A stretch of 25,108 nt of DNA, from assembly GCA_031274075.1 (NCBI GenBank), contig JAISQQ010000352.1, positions 1 through 25,108 of the forward strand, given 5' to 3'. Position 1 is the stretch's first letter, and each line of letters begins with the position of its first letter. The notes below the pieces were generated by a model. The model ran no database searches. It was not told the DNA's origin and saw only the letters and a program-made list of their open reading frames with translations. Below are positions 15,669-23,120 of the stretch, in pieces. Origin of the DNA: Accumulibacter sp. Lineage in GTDB: Bacteria; Pseudomonadota; Gammaproteobacteria; Burkholderiales; Rhodocyclaceae. Position numbers and translations under genes: made by a program.

Positions 15669-15887
15669 CAAAACCTGTTCGACGGCTCGGTGCGTGACGT
15701 GGAAAGAACCTGGGAGCGCGGGGCACCAGCCCCGCAACAGCGGTGGCGTCACTCTCCCGGTCATTGCGGGGCGCGTGCCCGGCGCTCCCGGAAACGGCGT
15801 CACCCGATGGGCATGCGGATGAAAACGAAGGAAACTTTGTCATCAGTGAGCCTCGATCAAAAAAGGTGGGCAAAGGGATTTTCGGGA

Positions 15888-17039
15888 TCATGCCGCCTCG
15901 CTCCTTTCGGCCTTTTCGTTGCGCGCCGGGAATTTCGCCTGGCGCAGCAGGCGCTCGAAGCTGCCCGCGTCGTGCGCCAGGCGGCGCGCTTCCTCGGCGT
16001 TGACCAAGCGATCGCGGGCCATCGCCGCCAGCGCCTGGTCGAAGGTCTGCATGCCCGCCTCGCGTCCGGATTCGATCGCCGAGTAGATCTGCGCGGTGCG
16101 TCCCGAGGCGATCAGGTTGGCCACCGCGGTGGTGACGCGCAGGATTTCCACCACCGCCACGCGCCCGTTGCCGCTCGCCAGGGGCAGGAGCTGCTGCGCG
16201 ATCACCGCCTTCAGCACCAGCGACAGGCGATGCCGGGCCACCGCCTGTTCGTCGCCGGGAAAGGCGCCGATCAGGCGTTCGACCGCGCCGGTGGCGTCCG
16301 CCGTGTGCAGGGTGGAAAACACCAGGTGGCCGGTCTCGGCGGCGATCAGCGCGGCGCGCATCGTTTCCGTGTCGCGCAGCTCGCCGACCAGGATCACGTC
16401 GGGATCCTCGCGCAGCGCCGAGCGCACCGCCCCGGCGAAATCGGCGACGTCGGTATACAGTTCGCGGTGGGTGATCACCGCCTGCTTCGGCGTGTGCACG
16501 AACTCGACCGGGTCCTCGATGGTCAGCACGTGCGCCGGCGTGGTGGCGTTGATCTCGTCGATCAGCGTTGCCAGCGTGGTGCTCTTGCCGCTGCCGGTGA
16601 TGCCGCTGACCAGCACCAGCCCCGAACCGAGGTGGGCGATGTCGCGCAGCGTTTCGGGCAGGCGCAGTTCGGCGAAGGAATGGAAGCGCGAAGGCAGGTG
16701 GCGCGCGACCAGCGCCGGCTGGCCGAGGGTGCGGAAGACGTTGACGCGGAAGCGCTCGCCGGCGGACGAGCTGTGCCCGATATCGACCGCGCCGCGCTGC
16801 GCGAAGTCGGCGCGCTGTCCCGGCGCGAGCAGTTCCTCGATCAGCCGCTGCATCGCCTCGCTGTCCCAGGGCGGATCGCCCATCGCCTCGATGCGCCCGT
16901 GCAGCCGCCACACCGGCGGACGGTCGCAGGCCAGGTGGAGATCGGAAGCGCGTTCGAAGACGATGCGCGCCAGCAGCGCGTCGAAGCGCGCCAGCGCGGC
17001 GGCGCTGGCCGGGATCGGCATCGGGCGCACGGCGCTCAT
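15888..17039 (-). CDS. PilT/PilU-like ATPase
   Basis: Cytoplasmic ATPase of 383 residues, the usual length for PilT/PilU retraction motors. N-terminal ASDLHLACDRPPVWRLHG (31-48), Walker A GITGSGKS (146-153), Asp box VLTIEDPVEF (171-180), Walker B DPDVILVGELRD (212-223) and His box ETGHLVFSTLHT (235-246). There is no tetracysteine motif, in line with PilT. The C-terminal region that reads AIRNLIRE in PilT is here AVANLIASG (305-313), followed by GMQTFDQAL, so the conserved acidic end of that motif is changed. In PilT that motif is needed for retraction, so the motor may be altered or serve a different function. The gene starts one base after the stop of the PilO/GspM-like gene. The C-terminal tail (KAERSEAA) ends next to the repeat block. 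Confidence 0.9.
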   Translation of the reverse strand: MSAVRPMPIPASAAALARFDALLARIVFERASDLHLACDRPPVWRLHGRIEAMGDPPWDSEAMQRLIEELLAPGQRADFAQRGAVDIGHSSSAGERFRVNVFRTLGQPALVARHLPSRFHSFAELRLPETLRDIAHLGSGLVLVSGITGSGKSTTLATLIDEINATTPAHVLTIEDPVEFVHTPKQAVITHRELYTDVADFAGAVRSALREDPDVILVGELRDTETMRAALIAAETGHLVFSTLHTADATGAVERLIGAFPGDEQAVARHRLSLVLKAVIAQQLLPLASGNGRVAVVEILRVTTAVANLIASGRTAQIYSAIESGREAGMQTFDQALAAMARDRLVNAEEARRLAHDAGSFERLLRQAKFPARNEKAERSEAA

Positions 17040-17040
17040 C

Positions 17041-17799
17041 CTAGACGGCGAAGCGGATGGTGACGTCGAGCCACTGGCGCGTCGCCGCCGACGCCGGCGT
17101 CGGCTCCCGCGCCGGCGCCGGCGATGATTTGCCCCCGGCGGCGACGCTGATGTCGCTCCACACCGGCGCGGCCACGTAGGGCAGGTCGACCAGGCCGAGC
17201 AGGAAGTGCATCAGCCCGCGGTAGCTGGCGCGCGCGCGCATCACCAGCAGCGGGCGCTGGAAGGCGTTGCCGCGCGCCGCCTCCTGGAGCAGTTGCGGCG
17301 TCGGCGGGCGGTTCTTGTCCTCGGCACGCGCGTAGACGTGTTCGATGCTCAGTACCTCCATGTCGCCGGCCTCGGCCAGCGCGGTCAGGCCGGTCTTGAG
17401 CACGTTCATCGCCAGCGAGTCGTCGAGCGGCACGTAGCTGCCGCGCAGCGCGCCGACCGCGGCGCGGGCTTCCTCCAGCTTCAGGCGCAGCGTCTCCAGC
17501 TCCTTTTCGGGATTCCCCCGGCTCGGGCCGCCGAGCGCGTTCGGCGCCGCCCGCCCGCGCGCTCCCGGCCCCGTCTTGGGGGCGTTCGCCTTGGCGCGCG
17601 CGCGCGCCTTTTCCATGTTGTAGCTGACGATGTTGACTTCCTTGGCGGCCATCGGGTAAAGCGCCACGAAATAGAGCGCGGCGAGGATCACCGCGACCAC
17701 CGCGACGTGCAGGTTCTTTTCGCCGGGTTTGCGGGAAGTCCAGTTTTTCCACAGGGCGGCCGGGCTGATCGCCCGGCCCGGGTTCAGGGCGTCGCTCAT
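17041..17799 (-). CDS. PilO/GspM/MshJ-like inner-membrane assembly protein
   Basis: Bitopic protein of 252 residues with a short cytoplasmic N-terminus, one membrane helix (about 31-49, VAVVAVILAALYFVALYPM), a coiled coil interrupted by a Pro/Gly/Arg-rich stretch (about 70-98) and a periplasmic domain that likely has the ferredoxin-like fold of PilO/GspM. Evidence is the layout plus its position after a GspL/PilM-like gene and before a PilT-like gene. ATG at 17799 overlaps the stop of the upstream gene (ATGA). The stop TAG is separated from the PilT-like start by one base. Confidence 0.75.
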   Translation of the reverse strand: MSDALNPGRAISPAALWKNWTSRKPGEKNLHVAVVAVILAALYFVALYPMAAKEVNIVSYNMEKARARAKANAPKTGPGARGRAAPNALGGPSRGNPEKELETLRLKLEEARAAVGALRGSYVPLDDSLAMNVLKTGLTALAEAGDMEVLSIEHVYARAEDKNRPPTPQLLQEAARGNAFQRPLLVMRARASYRGLMHFLLGLVDLPYVAAPVWSDISVAAGGKSSPAPAREPTPASAATRQWLDVTIRFAV

Positions 17800-19679
17800 G
17801 GTTTCCCTTTCGCTTGCGGCGGGACGCCGGCGGCGGGCGCGGCCGGGATTTCCACCTGTTCGAGTTCGTCCGCCTCCTGCACCAGCCAGAAGCCGACGCG
17901 GTAGCCGGACAGGTCGGCGCGCCCGCGCTCCTCGCGGATCTCGGTCTGCGCCACGCCGTAGCCGAGCGGTCCGGTCTGCCCGGCGACGCGGTTGACGAAG
18001 CCCTGCGCGCCGGTATAGCTGGTGCTCCAGGCTTCGACGCGGATCGCTGTGGCGTCGCTGCCGACGCGGCTGTTGCCCATCCGGTCGAGCACCGCGTCGG
18101 TGCCCACGGCCTGCGCCAGCGCCAGCATCAGGTCGGGCAGGTAGTGGCGCATCGAGGCGATCGCCTCCAGGCGGGCGCGCTCGTTGACCAGCGGTTCCAG
18201 CGCCCGGCGCGAGCTTTCCAGCTCGCGCAGCAGCTGTTGTTCCCCGGCGGTGGCGCGGTTGATGAGCTGCGCCATTTTTTGCTCATCCTCTTCCTTCTTC
18301 ATCGTTTCCGCCATGTTCTGCCGCAGGCGGTACAGTTGATAGCGCTGCCGGCCCTCGGTCGCGGCCAGCGCCAGCACCACTACCACCAGCGCCGCGACGC
18401 GCAGCAGGTCGGGGTTTTTCCACGGCTTGCCGCGCAGTTCGCGCAGCGCAAGGCGCGGCAGGCCGTGCTCCGGGGCCGGCGTCGCCGCCTCGCGCAGCAG
18501 CGCCGGCCACAGCGCCGCCCACGCCGCCCCGGCGGCGAGCACGCGCGCCGGATAGCCGGTGGTCAGTTCCAGGTCCTCGGCGGCGCGCTGCGCCGCGTCC
18601 TCGTCGGCCTCGTCGAGGCAGACGATCTCGATCTCGGCGCGCGCCTCGCTGCTCCAGTCCTCGATCAGGCGCTGCAGCCAGTCCGCCTGCAACGGGCGCT
18701 CCATGCGCCCCTCGGCGCGCGCCGCGACGACCAGCCCGCGCCGGCGACGCACCGCCATCACCTCCTCGGCGTGCAGTTCGAGGGCGATGCGCTGCGCGCC
18801 GCCAGCCTCGCCGGCCCCGCCAGACTTCCCAGACTTTCCAGCCTCGCCGGCCACGCCGCCGCTGCACAGCCAGGCCAGCGGCAGCACCGTATCCAGCCTC
18901 AGCCCGTGCCTCGCCAGCGCGTCGCTCCACTGGCGATACAGGCGGGCGTTGAGCGCGCCGGCCAGCCAGTGTTTCTCGCCGCCATCGACGCGGCCCTTCC
19001 AGGCGCTCATCAATTCGCTGTCGAGGTATTGCAGCGATTCCTGCAATTCCAGGCATTCGTTCAGCGTGGCGCGGTCGATCAGCGAAAGTTCCAGCGCCGT
19101 TTCCCCGTAGCGCAGCGGCGTGCGCCGATCCTCCCGGCGCAGCGTTTCCTCCAGCACCACGCGGTCGCGGTCGGCGGCGCTGAGGTGATGGCGGGCGTGC
19201 AGCAGCGCGCCCATGGTCCACAGGCCGCCGAACTCGGCGAGCACCGGCTCCAGGTCGCCGCGCAGGAGTTCGCGCATCTGCGCCGCCGGGCGCGGCTTGT
19301 CCGGATGTACCGGCAGCTCGGCCACCGCCGGGCGGAAGTGGCGGGCGGCCAGCGCCGCCCGGCGCGGAATCTTCTCCCCGTGGCCGCGCAACTGTTCGAG
19401 CGCGTTGGCCAGCGCCGCCGGGAAAAACGCCTCGCGCGCCTCGGCGTGGGCGGAAATCGCGCAGCGCTGCCGGTCGCCGTGGGCGATCGCCGCGCGCAGG
19501 CCGCCGATGTCCCAGGCCAGCAGCAGCCACGCGCCGCCGCTCCCACCGGGCAGCTTCCAGCGCGGCCTGGGCGGCGGATTGTCGCCGTTCGCGCCCTGGG
19601 CGGACGCGGCGCGCGTCTCGCCACCGGGGTCAGCCGGAGCCGGTTTGCGGCGCGGGAAGGCCAGGCGCGGCAGCTTCAT
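17796..19679 (-). CDS. GspL-like (PilM-PilN type) assembly protein
   Basis: Protein of 627 residues with a cytoplasmic region of about 420, one membrane helix (about 426-441, RVAALVVVVLALAATE), a coiled coil (about 445-515) and a periplasmic domain of about 110. The start of the cytoplasmic part, LLLAWDIGGLRAAIA (52-66), matches the phosphate-1 loop of actin-fold proteins such as PilM and GspL. Together this is the architecture of GspL, or of PilM and PilN in one chain, and it would link the ATPase to the pseudopilus. A Gly/Ala/Lys/Ser-rich linker at 274-296 comes from locally repetitive DNA. ATG at 19679 overlaps the stop of the large pseudopilin gene (ATGA). Confidence 0.8.
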   Translation of the reverse strand: MKLPRLAFPRRKPAPADPGGETRAASAQGANGDNPPPRPRWKLPGGSGGAWLLLAWDIGGLRAAIAHGDRQRCAISAHAEAREAFFPAALANALEQLRGHGEKIPRRAALAARHFRPAVAELPVHPDKPRPAAQMRELLRGDLEPVLAEFGGLWTMGALLHARHHLSAADRDRVVLEETLRREDRRTPLRYGETALELSLIDRATLNECLELQESLQYLDSELMSAWKGRVDGGEKHWLAGALNARLYRQWSDALARHGLRLDTVLPLAWLCSGGVAGEAGKSGKSGGAGEAGGAQRIALELHAEEVMAVRRRRGLVVAARAEGRMERPLQADWLQRLIEDWSSEARAEIEIVCLDEADEDAAQRAAEDLELTTGYPARVLAAGAAWAALWPALLREAATPAPEHGLPRLALRELRGKPWKNPDLLRVAALVVVVLALAATEGRQRYQLYRLRQNMAETMKKEEDEQKMAQLINRATAGEQQLLRELESSRRALEPLVNERARLEAIASMRHYLPDLMLALAQAVGTDAVLDRMGNSRVGSDATAIRVEAWSTSYTGAQGFVNRVAGQTGPLGYGVAQTEIREERGRADLSGYRVGFWLVQEADELEQVEIPAAPAAGVPPQAKGKP

Positions 19680-20932
19680 CGGATCTCCAGGCGCGCTTCC
19701 GGCAGCGGCATGCCGGCGACGGCGGTGATCTGGGTGACGACGCGGGGGTTTGTGAAGCTCAAATCCGGTAACGGATCTGGCGGGTCTGACGGGGACAGAT
19801 ATGTGATGTTGCCATTCGGCCAACTGAATTCGATGCTGTCGTTGCCAGAAGAATCATGGTTAACCAGCACGAGCAGGTGACGCCCTTGCGGAATCCACGC
19901 CTCGGTGGAACTGTCGGTAGCGCTGGCATGGCATTTTTCATTGGGCGGGAAGCTCAGGGTGACTTGCGGGCAGGGATCGCTGCTTGCGCCTATGTTCAAG
20001 CCGTCGCCGTCGCCATCCAGGCAGACCACGCCGCTGGCGGGTGTGGAATAGCGCCGCCAGTGGCCTCCCGCCGCGTCGTTTTGGAAAACCAGCAGGCTGG
20101 CCGACAGATTGGCCTTGAAATCCTTGCCCGTGCGGTTCGTCACGCGGATAGTCCACCCCCCGAGCGGCACGCGCCAGTCGCTAGGCAGGATCGTCGCGCC
20201 GACGTCCGCCGTGTAGTCGTAGGCGTTATCCGCGCGGGCGCTGTCCGCGTCGCCGTCAGCATCGTCGCCCTCGTCGCCGTCATCGCCGCTGCCCGTGACC
20301 TTGTCGGCCACGTTGTCGGCGCCGAGGCTCTTGATCGTCAATTGCTGCGGTACGCTGGCATCGAAGCTCCAACCCCAGCCAAAATTTTTGCCGTCCTCCG
20401 CCGTGTCAACATTCTCGTTCCCCCATCCGTCGCGGAAGCGGCCGTTGAACGCCAGTCCTCCGAGATAGTTGCTGCGATGGCCCTTGACCAGCAGCGCGGC
20501 GTCGTTGTCATGCGGCGTGGTGGCGGCGGCGTCGTACAGCCGGGTTTCGCCGCCGCCGCTCTCGGTGCCGTCGTTGGCGCAGGTCGTCGCATCGGGCCGC
20601 GCGTCGAAAATCGGGATTTTGACGCCGTACTTTCCTTTCTCCCTGATTGTCACGTCGGCGAATCCATCGGAAACCAACTCCGCGACGCTCGCCGGCAAGC
20701 GCCCGTTGTCCGCCACGAAGCCGCCGGCGAGCGCCGTTTCCGCCGGACCGAGGCGGCCCAGGATGGCGCGTTCGAGCGTGTCGAGGCGCAGCCGCGTATC
20801 GTTGTAGCGCAACTGCGCGCGGTCGTCGGTCGACACGTTGAAGGCGAGCAGCGTCACCGTCGACAGGATGGCGATGATCACCAGGAGTTCGATCAGCGTG
20901 AATCCGGGGGAGCGCGGCGGGCGGGCGGTCAT
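19676..20932 (-). CDS. Large type IV-pilin-like protein (pseudopilin) with Asp-rich segments
   Basis: Protein of 418 residues, much longer than normal pseudopilins (150-250). It has a perfect prepilin N-terminus, RSPG/FTLIE (7-15), with the Glu at mature position 5 and a hydrophobic helix to about 31. Downstream it is mostly beta-rich with WGN-type turns (FRDGWGNEN, 166-174). Two acidic areas stand out: 215-243 (GSGDDGDEGDDADGDADSAR and on) and CLDGDGDGLNIGASSDPC (304-321), which resembles the DxDxDG loops of calcium-binding repeats. Four Cys residues (118, 304, 321, 334) could form two disulfides. It may be a large minor pseudopilin (GspK-like in position and size) or an adhesive tip. ATG at 20932 overlaps the preceding stop (ATGA). 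Confidence 0.88.
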   Translation of the reverse strand: MTARPPRSPGFTLIELLVIIAILSTVTLLAFNVSTDDRAQLRYNDTRLRLDTLERAILGRLGPAETALAGGFVADNGRLPASVAELVSDGFADVTIREKGKYGVKIPIFDARPDATTCANDGTESGGGETRLYDAAATTPHDNDAALLVKGHRSNYLGGLAFNGRFRDGWGNENVDTAEDGKNFGWGWSFDASVPQQLTIKSLGADNVADKVTGSGDDGDEGDDADGDADSARADNAYDYTADVGATILPSDWRVPLGGWTIRVTNRTGKDFKANLSASLLVFQNDAAGGHWRRYSTPASGVVCLDGDGDGLNIGASSDPCPQVTLSFPPNEKCHASATDSSTEAWIPQGRHLLVLVNHDSSGNDSIEFSWPNGNITYLSPSDPPDPLPDLSFTNPRVVTQITAVAGMPLPEARLEIR

Positions 20933-21480
20933 GGCGATTTGGGCGATTCGGATGGCGGGCTGAAGGAAGTGACCACCAGCGCCGGGCCGCGCGAGTGGTT
21001 GTAAACATGGAAGGCGTAGAACAGCAGCGGCTGGCCGGGCCGGGCCTCCTTGTCCAGGCGGGCGGCCGCGCCGTCGTCGATGTACGCCGCCAGCGCCTTT
21101 TCGCCGCCGTAGTCGAGGCCGATCCGCTGGTTGATCGAGCCGAGCTTGTCGATGCCCATCAGGCCCAGCGCCTTCTTCAGGTAGTCGGTCTTCTGCGGCG
21201 CGGGCATCGCCGCCAGCACGGCCTTGAAGCGCACCGCCACCGGGGCGAAGATGACGCGCTGGCCGGGAATGTCGGTGTGCGCGTCGGCGACCAGCTTCTT
21301 CAGGTCGATCTCCTTGTACGCCGTGCGCGGATCGGCCAGGTCCTCGGCGGGCGCGGCGGCGGGCGGCGACGGCTGGGCGAAAGCGGCCGGGCCGGAAAGC
21401 AGGCCAAGGACCAGCGCGGCGGACAGCGCAGCGAAGAACGATTTCGCCGGACGGGAAATACGGAGGGCAGGCGGTTTCAT
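20929..21480 (-). CDS. Exported protein of unknown function in the pseudopilin cluster
   Basis: Protein of 183 residues with a clear signal peptide (SFFAALSAALVLGLLSGPAA, about 14-33, then FAQ). The mature part has a Pro/Ala-rich start, then a mixed region with KEIDLKKLVADAHTDIPGQR, the Asp/Lys-rich segment QKTDYLKKALGLMGIDKLGS, and a final segment of likely strands ending LLFYAFHVYNHSRGPALVVT. I do not recognise a family. It lies between two pseudopilin genes and overlaps the second (ATGA), so it probably takes part in the same structure, perhaps as an assembly factor or partner of the large pseudopilin. Confidence 0.75.
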   Translation of the reverse strand: MKPPALRISRPAKSFFAALSAALVLGLLSGPAAFAQPSPPAAAPAEDLADPRTAYKEIDLKKLVADAHTDIPGQRVIFAPVAVRFKAVLAAMPAPQKTDYLKKALGLMGIDKLGSINQRIGLDYGGEKALAAYIDDGAAARLDKEARPGQPLLFYAFHVYNHSRGPALVVTSFSPPSESPKSP

Positions 21481-21509
21481 CGAAGGTATCCAGGTCGGGA
21501 TTCGGGAGT

Positions 21510-22448
21510 TTAGGGATCGGGTTCGGGTTCGGGAGGCTCGGGTTCCCTGAGGTCCCTGGCGTTCTTGTCCAGGCACAGCACCTGGTCGTCGGAGCCGAGG
21601 AAGGGGCGGCAGGGATCGCCCTGCTCGTTGCGTCCGCCATAGACGCCGTCCTTGCCCATATAGACCACGCGCGGGAAATCGCCGTTGGCCAGGCCGAACA
21701 CCAGGAAGGGACGGGCGTGCTCGGGAATTTCGTGCTGGCCGGGGCTGTAGCCGGTTTCGTCGCGCGGCACGCCGCGCCAGCCGAGCATGCAATTGCCGCT
21801 TTCAGCCGCCTGGTTGGCGCACGAGCCGGACGGGCCGGCGGCGCGGTAGCGCGGGCCGCTGCCGTAGGCCGGAACGTCGAGGATTTTGGCGCCGGTGAGC
21901 GGGTTGCCGGTACCGTCCGGGGCGCCCGTCACCACGGTGCTTTCGATGAGGTTGTAGCCGTGGTCGACCCACAGGCGCAGGCTGCGGTCGAGGTAGGGGC
22001 CGCGCCAGCCGCGCCCGCTTTCCGGGTTCCACTTTTGCAGGTAGGCCAGCGGGTGCTTGCCGCACACGGTGGGCGCGGTAAACAGCAAGGCGAGGTTGGC
22101 CGGCGACGCGAACCAGGCGTCGCGTCTTGAATCGTCGATGGGCGCGGCGTTCCAGTTGCGCAGGAGGCCGTCGGTGGACACGCAGCTTTCCTCGGTCACG
22201 CCGGTCTCGCCGGCTGTGGCGAGGACGAACGGCCCCTGCCCGGGGTAGTAGCCGGTATCGGCCTTGAAGCGGCGCAGCGCGTCGGCGACGCGGCGCAGGT
22301 CGGCGACGGCGATGTCGTCCTCGGCGGACTCCTGCACGCCGTTGTAGCCGCTCCAGGCGGTGAACGCCAGCGTGGCGAGGATGCCGCACACCACCAGCAG
22401 TTCGACCAGCGTGAAGCCGCGCGGGCCGGGTCCGGACGGGGGAAGCAT
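21510..22448 (-). CDS. GspG-like pseudopilin, enlarged and Cys-rich
   Basis: Protein of 312 residues with prepilin cleavage motif GPRG/FTLVE (8-16) and a hydrophobic helix to about 32. The helix is followed by the usual long alpha region (VADLRRVADALRRFKADTGYYPGQ). Signature features of GspG appear later: RGWRGPYLD, and VVYMGKDGVYGG close to the C-terminus. It is about twice the usual GspG length. Besides one Cys in the helix there are six (in ESCVS, TVCGK, GSCAN, GNCML, DPCRP, VLCLD), enough for three disulfides, which implies folding in an oxidising compartment. The last residues (EPPEPEPDP) are from repetitive DNA. ATG at 22448 overlaps the stop of the P19-like gene as TGATG, so translation of the two is coupled. 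Confidence 0.88.
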   Translation of the reverse strand: MLPPSGPGPRGFTLVELLVVCGILATLAFTAWSGYNGVQESAEDDIAVADLRRVADALRRFKADTGYYPGQGPFVLATAGETGVTEESCVSTDGLLRNWNAAPIDDSRRDAWFASPANLALLFTAPTVCGKHPLAYLQKWNPESGRGWRGPYLDRSLRLWVDHGYNLIESTVVTGAPDGTGNPLTGAKILDVPAYGSGPRYRAAGPSGSCANQAAESGNCMLGWRGVPRDETGYSPGQHEIPEHARPFLVFGLANGDFPRVVYMGKDGVYGGRNEQGDPCRPFLGSDDQVLCLDKNARDLREPEPPEPEPDP

Positions 22449-23086
22449 CAATAGCCGCCCTTGGCGCCGATGACGCCCTTCTTGCCGAGGCCGAGCCAGG
22501 TGAAGTTCCAGCTCACCTCGAACGGCCTCCACCAGGTGACGCCGTTCTCGCGGTCGACCAGGCGGTAGATGCCCTGGTCCTTGCCCGGCGGCGCGACGTG
22601 GATCGTGTAGCGGTATTTGCCGACGCCGTCGAGCCTGACGTTGGCGCCGTAGTGCGGGCCGAACTTGCCGATCGCCGGGGTGAGCGGCCCCTGCAGCTTC
22701 CACCCCGCGCCGGGATCGGTCTTTTCCAGGGTGAAGGAAACGTCGAGGTAGGGGATCCAGGCGAACTTGGAAAAGCCGTGCGGATGCGCCGACGCCGCCT
22801 TGATGTGCGCCAGGAAGTAGGCGTCCGACTGCTCGCGCGGCAGGTTCTCGCGCCCGTCTTCGAGGATGATCGGCTGGATGTAGCCGCCCTCGATGGTCAT
22901 CTGGTTGCGCACGATGCGCTCGTTGGCTTTGTTTTGCAGCTTGAACTCGGTCGCCGCCGCGGGCGCGGCGGCGAGCGCGAGAATGGTGATAGACGCGGTG
23001 ATCGACGCGGTGATAGACGCGGCGGCCAGCGGGACGGTGGGGACGGCGAGGAAAGCGGAACGGGCGAATCTTGGCGGCATGGGCAT
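22448..23086 (-). CDS. P19/Tp34/FtrA-type periplasmic iron-binding protein with altered ligands
   Basis: Periplasmic protein of 212 residues of the P19/Tp34/FetP family, which binds Cu/Fe and feeds ferrous iron to FTR1-type permeases. The signal peptide (about 8-46) has a threefold ASIT repeat. The family core is clear: GGYIQPI (67-73), NPNGF-like HPHGF and AWIPYLDVSFTLEKTDPG (109-126), GPHYGANV (143-150), YTIHVAPP (160-167) and TWWRPFEVSWNF (184-195). Two His ligands, H145 and H163, are kept. The HxE ligand pair of P19 (in HLEADI) is here Y-F-L, and the ligand Met before GPHYG appears absent, so metal binding may differ. ATG at 23086 has GGAG seven bases upstream. It sits 34 bases after the polyferredoxin gene and its stop overlaps the first pseudopilin start. 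Confidence 0.88.
   Translation of the reverse strand: MPMPPRFARSAFLAVPTVPLAAASITASITASITILALAAAPAAATEFKLQNKANERIVRNQMTIEGGYIQPIILEDGRENLPREQSDAYFLAHIKAASAHPHGFSKFAWIPYLDVSFTLEKTDPGAGWKLQGPLTPAIGKFGPHYGANVRLDGVGKYRYTIHVAPPGKDQGIYRLVDRENGVTWWRPFEVSWNFTWLGLGKKGVIGAKGGY
22986..23021. repeat. 12-bp tandem repeat in the signal peptide of the P19-like gene
   Basis: Three copies of gtgatagacgcg (middle copy has c for a at one base). On the minus strand each encodes four residues of the signal peptide (ITAS/ASIT). Copy-number change by slippage would lengthen the hydrophobic core without shifting the frame. Confidence 0.8.
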
Positions 23087-23120
23087 GGGGTTTCTCCAGG
23101 GAAAAAGCGTCAGGGCGGCC

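Larger units (their letters stand above)
15131..15887. repeat. 757-bp block of nested repeats between the two ATPase genes
   Basis: No gene is seen here. Components: a partial MITE copy with the left end only (15169-15262) and another with the right end only (15556-15668); GGGAGCG palindromes at about 15280-15352, 15421-15506 and 15711-15790; a leader-like piece with gtggaaagaacctgggagcg at 15690-15721 and a near copy at 15259-15290; and two copies of the cgaaaccgtcgctgttttca block (15350-15413 and 15500-15554), each ending gactttaggttcatggag. The order suggests repeats that inserted into each other and recombined. Several long frames cross the block but translate repeat sequence. Confidence 0.75.

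Noticed and set aside
15127..16911. Minus-strand frame covering the repeat block and PilT-like region
   Set aside because: It is a shifted frame of the PilT-like gene followed by translated repeats.
17814..19880. Plus-strand frame of nearly 690 codons
   Set aside because: It mirrors the GspL-like gene, with low-complexity Arg/Gln composition and no ribosome-binding site or family features.
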